22,709 nucleotides of DNA from Planctomycetaceae bacterium (GCA_031259095.1 JAIRLW010000206.1:1-22709); one strand, 5' to 3'. Shown: positions 15,089 through 22,513, numbered from the stretch's first letter. Notes: generated by a model from the letters alone, not told the origin. A program made the numbers and translations.

Positions 15089-15110
15089 TTCTGTCCCGTT
15101 AGGGACAATA
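15089..15110. repeat. Short GTCCC-GTTA-GGGAC hairpin
   Basis: Small REP-like hairpin between element D and the microsatellite. Outer GCAGTCA (15064-15070) and TGACTGC (15142-15148) could also pair around it. Confidence 0.45.
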
Positions 15111-15150
15111 TGTTGGTAGAATATTTTAAACATTACGATTTTGACTGCTT

Positions 15151-15197
15151 ATAGTATAGTATAGTATAGTATAGTATAGTATAGTATAGTTATAGTA
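15151..15197. repeat. ATAGT microsatellite, 8 perfect copies
   Basis: Eight uninterrupted ATAGT units (15151-15190) and one partial further unit lie 34 bp upstream of the ATG of the GspF-like gene. The repeat itself resembles overlapping -10 boxes (TATAGT). Unit number could change by slippage and so alter the promoter or leader. Confidence 0.85.
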
Positions 15198-15224
15198 TTA
15201 TTGCTCCATACCTTTTCTATATTT

Positions 15225-16235
15225 ATGAAACAGTTATCGGGATTTTGCCGTCGGGTTGGTATTTCCGTCAAAGCGGGGCTTAATCTTATTGACGCGGTGA
15301 AGCGAGAGGCTTCACGGCAGCGCAATTCGAAACTCTGGCAATCTGTTGCCGTATCATTGGAAAACGGTTATTCTCTTGCCGAATCGCTCCGACCATTCAA
15401 AAAACAACTTGGCGAAATGTTTACGGCATTGATCGAAATTGGCGAAGAATCCGGTCATCTCGGTGAAATGCTGACCGATTTAGCCGACTATTATGACCAA
15501 CTGATTCAGATTCGCCGTGATTTTCTCAAATCACTGACGTTGCCGGTCGTTGAATTTGTTGTTGCGATTATTATTGTCGGTATGATGATTTTGGCGCTTG
15601 GAGTTATTGAACAGATTACCGGACAACGGCTTGATTTACTCGGTTGGGGACTGGTCGGCGTCACAGGTTTTATCCGTTATGTGATTTTTCTTGCCGTTAC
15701 CGGATCGCTTGGAGTGTTTTTGTATCGATTTTTGAAAGGCAATATTCAGCGCAGCCGGCCGGTTCATTATGTTCTCCTTCGGATTCCCAAAATCGGCAGG
15801 ATGTTGAAAACGTTTGCGTTGATGCGTTTGACTTGGGGGTTACATTTAACGATGCGTACCGGAATGGATGTTGGCCGTGCGTTGACGCTTTCGTTTCACG
15901 GTTCAGGTTTTGCGCCGATTCGCGATCAATTGCCGGTCATTCTCAACACAGTGGAAAACGGCGGTACGCTGTCGGACGCATTTCAGACGGCAACATATCT
16001 GGACGATGATTTACTTTCAAGTGTTGATTCCGGCGAACAGTCGGGAAATTTGCCGGAATTGATGCACAAATTAACAGATCAATATTTTCAGGAATCATTA
16101 CTAAATTTAAAAATTTTATCCGTAACAGGCGGTTTTGTGGTTTATGGTTGTATTGCGTTTTGTATTATTTTTATGATTTTTCGTCTTTTTTCGTTTTATA
16201 TCGGCGTTATCAACGATGCGGTTTCCGGTATTTAA
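15225..16235 (+). CDS. GspF/PilC-like type II secretion F-family membrane protein
   Basis: 336 residues from ATG 15225; a TTG at 15201 would add eight unlikely residues. It has two T2SSF-type repeats. The first is FCRRVGISVKAGLNLIDAVKREA (about 6-28) with LENGYSLAESL and IGEESGHLGEML. The second is LRLTWGLHLTMRTGMDVGRALTL-like (about 200-222) with VENGGTLSDAF and DSGEQSGNLPELM. Hydrophobic helices lie at about 110-130 and 150-175 and at the C-terminus (GGFVVYGCIAFCIIFMIFRLFSFYI). This is the inner-membrane platform component of type II secretion or type IV pili. No ATPase, pseudopilin or secretin gene is beside it. No Shine-Dalgarno is present, and a 5-bp microsatellite sits upstream. The family is clear; which machine it serves is unknown. 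Confidence 0.88.
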   Translation: MKQLSGFCRRVGISVKAGLNLIDAVKREASRQRNSKLWQSVAVSLENGYSLAESLRPFKKQLGEMFTALIEIGEESGHLGEMLTDLADYYDQLIQIRRDFLKSLTLPVVEFVVAIIIVGMMILALGVIEQITGQRLDLLGWGLVGVTGFIRYVIFLAVTGSLGVFLYRFLKGNIQRSRPVHYVLLRIPKIGRMLKTFALMRLTWGLHLTMRTGMDVGRALTLSFHGSGFAPIRDQLPVILNTVENGGTLSDAFQTATYLDDDLLSSVDSGEQSGNLPELMHKLTDQYFQESLLNLKILSVTGGFVVYGCIAFCIIFMIFRLFSFYIGVINDAVSGI

Positions 16236-16258
16236 AAGCCGTGCGCAAATAACTTTTG

Positions 16259-16324
16259 GGAATCTCTAAAAACAAATCAATGGTTACTAACGTTTAATGT
16301 GAAAAAAATCCGCTGATATATTAC
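16259..16324. mobile_element. Truncated right end of a C/D-type MITE, fused to a GGAATCTCTAAAAA motif
   Basis: 16271-16324 (AACAAATCAATGG...CCGCTGATATATTAC) matches the last about 54 bases of 14864-15056. The left part is missing and is replaced by GGAATCTCTAAAAA (16259-16272). It sits between the convergent GspF-like and oxidoreductase genes. Confidence 0.7.
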
Positions 16325-16329
16325 TCCTT

Positions 16330-17343
16330 TTATAAATTGACGGGTTTTCGGGTTTGAATTGATTCCATTTCTTTTAACGCCAAATACAACGCATCGCGTG
16401 CAAGTTGACCATCTAAAATCGGTGAAACTTGTCCGCGTTGAACAGAATCTGTTACTTCTTTTAATTCATCGGCAAAAACGCCGATTTCGTCCAACTCAGG
16501 AATATTCGCTTTTTCTGCTTTTCCGTCTTCCGTTAAAATCGTCGGAACCGCTCCGTCAAGAACCAAAGCGGCTTTTTCAAAATGAACCTCAAAATTAGCC
16601 ATAAACGGACGACCCTGTTGGAAAATACAACCGCTGTTTGACGTAACAAGAATATCGGAATCGTCATAAAGAAATTGCGTACTAAAATATTCCGGCGTTC
16701 CGCCGCGCAACCGTCCCGAACTTTGTACCGTTTTCGGTAACCCAAACAGCAATCGAATAAAATGAGCGTCGTGAATGTGTAAATCCAGAAGCGGTCCTCC
16801 AATGGTATTCATGTCGTAAAAATTCTTAAGCCAGACCGGATCCGAAATCACCCGATTAAAATGTCCGCCGAGCAGTTTTCCGTAACGACCCGATTGAACC
16901 GCATCATAAACAAACGCATACGCGGTGAAAAACGGCAGAACATGAGCCACCATAAACAATTTATTATTCGTTTCGGCGGCAGAAATCATTCGGTCTGCAT
17001 CTTCCAATTTCAACGTAATTGGTTTTTCCGAAAGAACATGTTTACCGGCATTCAATGCGGCAATCGCGGTTGCGGCGTGAGCATTGGGCGGAAGGCAAAT
17101 GTCAAGCAGGTCAACATTCGAATCCGAAAGCAGATCCTTCAAATCAGCATAAACCGAAATTCCCGATAAATCCATCATTGTTCCTTGCGGACCAAAATTA
17201 CCCTTGATACTTGTCCAGTCTCCTTTACGGCGTTCAGGAATTGTTTCGCAAATCGCCGTAACCTGAATTCCGTCAAGTTTTTGATACGCCAAATAATGAA
17301 TCATCCCCATAAAACCAAGACCCGTAATACCTACCTTTAACAT
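16330..17343 (-). CDS. Gfo/Idh/MocA-family NAD(P)-dependent oxidoreductase
   Basis: 337 residues; AAGGAGA lies 6-7 bases before the ATG. The N-terminal Rossmann domain has VGITGLGFMG (Gly8, Gly10, Gly13) and the family motif SEKPITL (Glu106-Lys107-Pro108; Lys107 is the usual catalytic lysine). The C-terminal alpha/beta domain carries GGPLLDLHIHDAHF, with Asp187 and His191 at the usual substrate and catalytic positions. Members oxidise or reduce sugars, inositols or related hydroxy compounds with NAD(P); the substrate cannot be read from sequence. The length is normal. No sugar-use genes adjoin it. Its stop is 5 bp from the end of a truncated intergenic element. Confidence 0.92.
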   Translation of the reverse strand: MLKVGITGLGFMGMIHYLAYQKLDGIQVTAICETIPERRKGDWTSIKGNFGPQGTMMDLSGISVYADLKDLLSDSNVDLLDICLPPNAHAATAIAALNAGKHVLSEKPITLKLEDADRMISAAETNNKLFMVAHVLPFFTAYAFVYDAVQSGRYGKLLGGHFNRVISDPVWLKNFYDMNTIGGPLLDLHIHDAHFIRLLFGLPKTVQSSGRLRGGTPEYFSTQFLYDDSDILVTSNSGCIFQQGRPFMANFEVHFEKAALVLDGAVPTILTEDGKAEKANIPELDEIGVFADELKEVTDSVQRGQVSPILDGQLARDALYLALKEMESIQTRKPVNL

Positions 17344-17399
17344 AGTTTTCTCCTTTTGTAAAAATTGTTGATGTATGGTAACTGTCTATTTTATTTTCA

Positions 17400-17469
17400 C
17401 TACGAAAAACACGAATGTTCACGAAAAGATTGGAATACTAATTTTCGCGTCCATTCGTGTATTTCGCAG
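17400..17469. repeat. Imperfect 28-bp inverted repeat upstream of the oxidoreductase
   Basis: CTACGAAAAACACGAATG (left) pairs with CATTCGTGTATTTCGCAG (right), with an inner TTCACGAAAA/TTTTCGCG pairing. It lies 57 bp upstream of the oxidoreductase start codon, so it could be in the leader or an operator. It looks like a REP-type unit. Confidence 0.5.
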
Positions 17470-17513
17470 TTAAAAATTAGGTTGAAAATAAGGTCGTTGA
17501 AACAAGGACAATA

Positions 17514-17818
17514 GTAATTATTCAGCGGAATCTTTGTAACGGTCTCAACGTTCCCCATTTTCTGCGTCCTTTTGTGTATTCTGTGTTAAATTTAAACGCA
17601 AAAGACGCTGAATATCGCAAAACACGCCGAAGATTAGGAAAAACAACGGATTTGTCCTATTGAGTCCCCATGAGTCCCTAAAGCCCCATGAGTCCCTATC
17701 GTCCCTAACGGGGGCAAGTTTGCTCTGAACGGGGGCAAGTTTGCTCTGAACGGGGGCAAGTTCACCGCAAAAGGGGGCAATTCCGCCTCCAAAAACAAAA
17801 ATTCCACTGATATATTAC
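17514..17818. mobile_element. MITE-like element G (305 bp), composite
   Basis: The left end GTAATTATTCAGCGGAATCT is of the TTATTCAG type. The right end ATTCCACTGATATATTAC is of the ATATATCAG type. Bases 17514-17650 are the reverse complement of most of 13373-13544. The remaining half holds GTCCCT-rich sequence and a 21-bp tandem repeat. The flanks do not match, which is consistent with a composite of two insertions. Confidence 0.65.
17708..17790. repeat. 21-bp tandem repeat (ACGGGGGCAAGTTTGCTCTGA), about 4 units
   Basis: Two identical units (17708-17728, 17729-17749), then two diverging units starting ACGGGGGCAAG and AAGGGGGCAA. The period is a multiple of three, and a minus-strand frame reads LPPFRAN repeats. 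However, that frame is short, lacks a ribosome-binding site and lies inside a mobile element, so it is not called a gene. Confidence 0.7.
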
Positions 17819-17945
17819 AAATTTTGTCCATAATCGGTTTGTGTTTTGTTTACGGTTTAAAATCACATCGCCTGCCAGCCGACTACTCTCAAATTCCGAA
17901 ATAATCAGGAAATCGGAGGTGAATGTCTGATTTTTCCACATTATA

Positions 17946-19655
17946 CTAATGCAACACGGGAAAAGAAACCGGTTGACGATCGGCAATCGGAATCGGCGGA
18001 GAATTTATCGGCGGAGAATTTAAATGACTGGGACGTAAATTCAGATTCGGAATTTCGTGCGACGAAAAAATGACCGGATTGTAAGACGACACCGAGGTAT
18101 TATGAGAAACCGGTTCTTGTTTCACCAAAGCGTCAAGAAATTGATCCGACGTTCCGCTCAGCCGAATCACATCACTCGGAATTTCAGGATTTCGGCGCGA
18201 CCGGACAATCAAAATCACTTCGTCGCCATCTTGTTGACGGCGTTTAATTTCGTCCAATGTCGCCTGTTGTTTCTCATCCATCTCCTGTCCTGTTTCCGGC
18301 TCAACAGTTATAGGAATTGGTTGAACTGCCGTTTTTAACGGTGTTGTTTTTAGCGGAATCATTTTTAACGGCGCCGTTCTCAATGGTTCTGTCGGCAACG
18401 GTTCCGTTCGTAACGGCTTCATTTTTAACGGTGCAAGTTGCGTTACCGGATTTGCAAACGCCGGATTGGGCGCTGCCGGATTTATTGTTGGATTTATTGC
18501 CGCAGTGATGGTCAGAGCAGAGGATTGATCGGTTAACGACGGATTTTCATAAATTTCTGAAAGTTGCATTGATTGCAACACATGCCGGATCATTTGCGGC
18601 GGAACAAAGTGTCCGTCATTCTGAACCGGATCGGCGGTGTTACAAACGCCGATTAAATAACCGTCTTCGGTGAAAAGTCCGCCGCCGCTCCGACCACTAA
18701 CCGGCGCGCCGAAAACCTGAATATAATGAAACGGTAACGCATTTTCACGCGGCGTTCCAATCCGATCTGTTGACATGACGCGATGTTCCCGAACGGTCGG
18801 ATTCGCTCCGCCGTCGCAGCCGACACTCAACACACGTTGTTCCGGTAAAATCCGGTATTGCGGCGGCGCAATCGGAATTGCCTGAACCGGACACGGCGGA
18901 ACAATCACGACCAACGCTAAATCAATTTCCAAATCGTAATGCAAACAACGTCCAAAAACCCGAACCGTAGAATTTTGACCAAATAAATGAACTTCAATTT
19001 TGCCTTTTCCTTGTGAATCACGAAAAATATGACCGCAAGTCAAAATTAACGCTTCGCCTTTTCGTGTATCAATAATGGTTCCGGTTCCCCACGAATGGGT
19101 GTTATCGGCGTCAACCCGAAGTTTAACAGACGACGTAATCCAAGATGAAATTGTTGCAGGATTGGTCGGCGTATTTTCAACAGTTTTCAGTACGGTTTTC
19201 GATTCGGTTTTCAAACCGGCGGGCAATATTGGGTTTGCCGCATTACCGGAAGTTGCCGACGACGGTGTTGCGGATGAAGGAGTTACAAACGAAGCCTGGA
19301 TGATTTCACTGTTTTTTCGTTGCGATTCGACCGCTAGTTCAAACATGTAAAGAATTCGTGATTTCAGTGTTACCGGATTTCCGCCGCCAGCCACACGGTC
19401 AATAATCCGGTCATGCGAGAGCATGAGCAAGGTTGGAAACGCGGAAACGTTGAGTTGATTCCGTACCAGATCAGGATGTTGTGAAGCGTCAACGGTTTCA
19501 ACCGAATAACCCATTTCGGCAATTTCCTTGACCAACGGAGCAACCTGTCGGCAATATCCGCAATCCGGAGTTGTTACAAAAACAAGCGTCGCATCCTGCG
19601 GAGCGGGAATGGCTGCTAGAATAAACACGGAAAGAATCGCCTGAATTCCAAACAT
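17946..19655 (-). CDS. Thioredoxin-domain / trypsin-like serine protease fusion, periplasmic
   Basis: 569 residues; AAGGAGG lies upstream of the ATG. Residues 1-18 form a short signal peptide (MFGIQAILSVFILAAIPA). Residues 20-110 are a thioredoxin fold with active site CGYC (32-35) and cis-Pro74 (AFPT). After a Ser/Thr/Ala linker, residues 170-365 form a trypsin-like domain with catalytic His209 (LTCGHIF), Asp245 (LEIDLAL) and Ser323 (GRSGGG). The oxyanion glycine is preserved, so it should be active. Residues 409-443 are seven Pro-Leu pentapeptides, then a helix (QATLDEIKRRQQDGDEVILIVRS) and a Pro/Asn-rich tail. No PDZ domain is seen, unlike DegP/HtrA. A role in envelope quality control or thiol-dependent processing is inference. 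No partner genes are near. Confidence 0.87.
   Translation of the reverse strand: MFGIQAILSVFILAAIPAPQDATLVFVTTPDCGYCRQVAPLVKEIAEMGYSVETVDASQHPDLVRNQLNVSAFPTLLMLSHDRIIDRVAGGGNPVTLKSRILYMFELAVESQRKNSEIIQASFVTPSSATPSSATSGNAANPILPAGLKTESKTVLKTVENTPTNPATISSWITSSVKLRVDADNTHSWGTGTIIDTRKGEALILTCGHIFRDSQGKGKIEVHLFGQNSTVRVFGRCLHYDLEIDLALVVIVPPCPVQAIPIAPPQYRILPEQRVLSVGCDGGANPTVREHRVMSTDRIGTPRENALPFHYIQVFGAPVSGRSGGGLFTEDGYLIGVCNTADPVQNDGHFVPPQMIRHVLQSMQLSEIYENPSLTDQSSALTITAAINPTINPAAPNPAFANPVTQLAPLKMKPLRTEPLPTEPLRTAPLKMIPLKTTPLKTAVQPIPITVEPETGQEMDEKQQATLDEIKRRQQDGDEVILIVRSRRNPEIPSDVIRLSGTSDQFLDALVKQEPVSHNTSVSSYNPVIFSSHEIPNLNLRPSHLNSPPINSPPIPIADRQPVSFPVLH
18327..18431 (-). repeat. In-frame 15-bp repeat coding seven Pro-Leu pentapeptides
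   Basis: Units read PLKMK, PLRTE, PLPTE, PLRTA, PLKMI, PLKTT, PLKTA (residues 409-443 of the thioredoxin-protease). The units are similar in DNA (GTTTTTAACGG-type). Likely a stiff proline-rich spacer, and a site for repeat-number change. Confidence 0.85.
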
Positions 19656-19694
19656 GAAAAAGAGCCTCCTTGCTCTGGTGATTGAAAATTCATC

Positions 19695-19736
19695 CTTGAA
19701 TTTTCTTGAATTTTCTTGAATCTTTTTGAATTTTTT
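19695..19736. repeat. 10-bp tandem repeat CTTGAATTTT (about 4 units)
   Basis: Four CTTGAATTTT-type units lie 40 bp upstream of the thioredoxin-protease start codon and directly beside the next MITE-like element. Confidence 0.65.
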
Positions 19737-19806
19737 GTAATATATCAGCGGAATTTGTCATCAGCCGCCATAATCCGCCAAAACAAAAGTTCTGCTGATA
19801 TATTAC
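19737..19806. mobile_element. Minimal MITE-like element I (70 bp)
   Basis: GTAATATATCAGCGGAATTT ... AGTTCTGCTGATATATTAC with little between the ends, the shortest copy in the window. It is flanked on both sides by ATTTTTT, a weak 7-bp match in AT-rich sequence. Confidence 0.68.
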
Positions 19807-19989
19807 ATTTTTTGAATAATTTCCTTGACTGGTTATCGTATCCTGTAATCGGTATTGTCAACGGTTGCGGGATTTTACAGGAAAACGCCCATTCCGGCAA
19901 CCCCAATTTTCAAATTAACCGAAATTATTTGAACATAAGAAGTTACCGCTTTTTATGAAAAAGGGATTAGGTGTTAGAGAGCGATGTGT

Positions 19990-20072
19990 TTTTGTCCCAT
20001 TCGCCCCATTTGTCCCTACACTGAAAGATTTCAGGAACTTAAAGGACAATAGAGATAATAGAGACAATAGGG
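19990..20072. repeat. Degenerate relative of the GTCCCT/AGGGAC repeat
   Basis: TTTTGTCCCATTCGCCCCATTTGTCCCT followed by AAAGGACAAT..GAGACAATAGGG, resembling 10988-11092 and 12481-12586 in layout but more diverged. Confidence 0.45.
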
Positions 20073-20103
20073 TATGACCTATCTACTGCTTGCGGTCATT
20101 GAA

Positions 20104-20184
20104 TGTGCATAACCGTAGGCGCAGCGCAACCTGCGGATCGGAACGTTCCGGCGGTTGCGTTGCGCTCCGCCGCCGGTTATGCAC
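20104..20184. repeat. 81-bp GC-rich palindrome
   Basis: GTGCATAACCG (20104-20114) pairs perfectly with CGGTTATGCAC (20174-20184). Inner GCGCAGCGCAAC pairs with GTTGCGTTGCGC around a GGAACGTTCC centre. It is clearly GC-richer than its surroundings and is followed by GTCCCTGCGGGAC. It is in the intergenic space between two minus-strand genes. Confidence 0.65.
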
Positions 20185-20228
20185 CTCTCGTCCCTGCGGG
20201 ACTAAATACAAAATAACCGATCACGGAA

Positions 20229-20246
20229 ATTCCGCTGATAGATTAC
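20229..20246. repeat. Solo right terminal repeat of the MITE-like family
   Basis: ATTCCGCTGATAGATTAC, the same variant end as at 20601-20618. No matching left end lies nearby except that of 19737, so it could close a larger composite (19737-20246). Confidence 0.5.
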
Positions 20247-20307
20247 GATTTTTTGTTCTTTACCGAATCATTCAAAATTGTTATGATTCATCGAAATTTG
20301 ATTATTA

Positions 20308-20618
20308 GTAATATATCAGTGGAATATTTTTTACACGTATGAATATTGGACAAATAACCTCATTTCCACCTAATTTTCTTAACAAAACGATTTACCAAAA
20401 AAACCTCAGTAGCCAAAGATACAATATCTATTCAACCTCATTACCTCATTAAAAACATAAACGAATCATGAGGTAATAAGGTAATGAGTTCGGTTTTGGC
20501 GGGATTCATTGCTGCTGAGGTTTTTTGGTAAATCGTTTTGTTAGGAAAAAATAAGATTGAAAATAAGGTTTGCGGAAACTGTTAAAAGACGTTTTGGAAA
20601 ATTCCGCTGATAGATTAC
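20308..20618. mobile_element. MITE-like element K (311 bp) with long internal inverted repeat
   Basis: GTAATATATCAGTGGAAT ... ATTCCGCTGATAGATTAC ends. Inside, 20381-20409 (AACAAAACGATTTACC...CCTCAG) pairs with 20515-20542, perfect apart from one A. A further inner pair CCTCATTACCTCATT / AATCATGAGGTAATAAGG lies near the middle. The flanks show no direct repeat. It lies just downstream of the ABC gene. Confidence 0.72.
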
Positions 20619-20668
20619 TAAAAATAATTCTTATGACTGCAAAAAGATTACTCTCCTCCCCTCATTTT

Positions 20669-22513
20669 CTAACCCATTCTTTCTATCAACGCGATAAAAG
20701 CGTCTTCTAACGTTGGGTCTTGTTTTGTTGGAGTTTTGACGGATTGTTTAAGATCATCGGGAGTTCCCGACGCAATCGTTTCTCCACGATAAATCAACGC
20801 AATCCGATCACAATATTCCGCTTCATCCATAAAATGCGTTGTTACCAGAACAGTAACGCCGCCTTCGACTAAAGCGTTAATATGCGTCCAGAACTCGCGG
20901 CGGGTTAACGGGTCAACGCCAGAGGTTGGCTCGTCCAGAAATAAAACGTCCGGCTCATGCATCAGCGTCGCCGCTAACGATAAACGTTGTTTGAACCCAA
21001 GCGGTAAAGTCGAAGCGTTCACCGACGCATAACGCCCAAGATCAAACATCTCCAGCATTTCGGCAACTGCTCTTCGTTTGGCGAATCCCCACAACCCGTA
21101 AGTTCCGGCAAAGAAATTCAGGTTTTGCCGAACCGTCAGTTCGCCATACATCGAAAATTTCTGCGCCATATAACCAAGTCGGGAACGCGCCCGTGATGGA
21201 GATTTGCGAAGATCATAGCCCGCAATAAAACTTTCGCCTTCCGTCGGTTTGAGCAAACCACAAAGCATTTTGAAGGTCGTACTTTTCCCTGCTCCATTGG
21301 GACCAAGTAAACCAAAAATCTCGCCGCGTTTAATCGTGAAATTGTTATCCCGCACAGCGGTGAAGGAACCGAACCGTTTGGTCAAACCACGCGCAACCAC
21401 AATCGGATGACCATCTCCAACCGGTTTCGGTTTCCGGCAGGCAAGAACCGATTCCCCTTTGCCGACTCCTCCCAGAATATCCATAAAACCATCTTCAAAT
21501 CGCGGCGTTACCGGAACCGCTTCCATTCCCGACCTATTATCAAGCGAAATTGAATGGTCGGACGGATTGCCGGATAGAATACCAGACGGCACACCAGACG
21601 GCATATCGGACGGCACATCGGACAGAAAGGAGTGATCGGATGACATAACGGCGTTATCGGAGAAAAGAGAAAACGCGAAGTTTTGCGGCATGATATTTGG
21701 TTTCAAAACGATCCGTAATGCACTTCCTTGAATTGTTCCATCGAGCGTTTCCGGTTTTTGTATGAGTTTGGCAAGCATTTTCCGGCGTTTACTTTCGGTC
21801 ACGCCGCGAACTTGAACGACTCTTCCGTCCATTTTTTGAGTTAATTCGGTTGGTTTCCCGTGAAAGAGTTGTTTTCCGTTGTTTAGCAGGATGATGTCGT
21901 CGCAGGCTTCGGCTTCATCGAGGTAGGCGGTGTTCCAGACAACCGCCACATCGTCGGCAACCAACTCCCGAACCATTCGCCAAAGTTCCCGACGACTAAT
22001 CGGATCAACACCAACACTCGGTTCGTCCAGAAGCAACAGTTTAGGCATTTTAATCAGGGAACACGCCAATCCAAGTTTTTGTTTCATACCGCCGGACAAA
22101 CGACCGGCTAAACGTTTGGTGAATTGTCCCAATCCCGTAAACCGTAAAAGTTCAGCGAACCGTTGTTCCTGCCGCGATTTTTCCAGTCCGCGCATTTCGG
22201 CGTACAATTCGAGATTTTCTAACACGGTTAAGTCTTCGTAAAGCCCGAAACGTTGAGGCATATAGCCAAGAATTTCATGAATCGCGGCGGAGTCTTTAAC
22301 AGAGTCGAAACCGAACACGGTGATTCGACCTTCACTCGGTTCTAACAGTCCGGCAATTAAACGAACTAAAGTGGTTTTTCCCGCTCCGTCCGAACCGACA
22401 ATGCCAGTGATTCGCCCCGACAAGATACAAGCGGAAATACAGTCAATGGCTGAAATAGCATCGGGAAGAGAATAAGAGCCAAATTTTTTGCTGAGATGAT
22501 CAATTTCAATCAT
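20669..22513 (-). CDS. ybhF: YbhF-type ABC transporter ATPase with two fused nucleotide-binding domains
   Basis: 614 residues from ATG 22513; a TTG at 22543 is an alternative. Domain 1 has Walker A GSDGAGKTT (about 40-48), signature LSGGMKQ (139-145), Walker B LLLLDEP, and Ala in place of the switch His in VVWNTAYLDEAE. Domain 2 has Walker A GPNGAGKST (404-412), an altered signature LPLGFKQRL (503-511), Walker B LFLDEPTSGVD and an intact VTTHFMDEAE (His560). This split of intact and altered motifs is the YbhF pattern, an ABC-2 exporter ATPase working with HlyD-like and two permease partners. The domains are joined by a linker with tetrapeptide repeats (DVPS DMPS GVPS...). The permeases expected downstream are absent: only repeats follow. 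Confidence 0.9.
   Translation of the reverse strand: MIEIDHLSKKFGSYSLPDAISAIDCISACILSGRITGIVGSDGAGKTTLVRLIAGLLEPSEGRITVFGFDSVKDSAAIHEILGYMPQRFGLYEDLTVLENLELYAEMRGLEKSRQEQRFAELLRFTGLGQFTKRLAGRLSGGMKQKLGLACSLIKMPKLLLLDEPSVGVDPISRRELWRMVRELVADDVAVVWNTAYLDEAEACDDIILLNNGKQLFHGKPTELTQKMDGRVVQVRGVTESKRRKMLAKLIQKPETLDGTIQGSALRIVLKPNIMPQNFAFSLFSDNAVMSSDHSFLSDVPSDMPSGVPSGILSGNPSDHSISLDNRSGMEAVPVTPRFEDGFMDILGGVGKGESVLACRKPKPVGDGHPIVVARGLTKRFGSFTAVRDNNFTIKRGEIFGLLGPNGAGKSTTFKMLCGLLKPTEGESFIAGYDLRKSPSRARSRLGYMAQKFSMYGELTVRQNLNFFAGTYGLWGFAKRRAVAEMLEMFDLGRYASVNASTLPLGFKQRLSLAATLMHEPDVLFLDEPTSGVDPLTRREFWTHINALVEGGVTVLVTTHFMDEAEYCDRIALIYRGETIASGTPDDLKQSVKTPTKQDPTLEDAFIALIERMG
21560..21619 (-). repeat. 12-bp in-frame repeat coding xxPS/xxLS tetrapeptides
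   Basis: Units DVPS, DMPS, GVPS, GILS, GNPS in the linker between the two ATPase domains. GGACGGCACATC-type DNA units of period 12. Confidence 0.75.

Noticed and set aside
17634..17831. 65-residue minus-strand frame with LPPFRAN repeats
   Set aside because: It lies within a MITE-like element and uses its terminal repeat as coding sequence. It has no ribosome-binding site, and its pattern comes from the 21-bp tandem repeat.
19975..20240. CRISPR-like array from the repeated palindromes in the 19.7-20.6 kb gap
   Set aside because: Units differ in length and sequence, there are no regular spacers, and no cas genes are present. These are dispersed inverted repeats.
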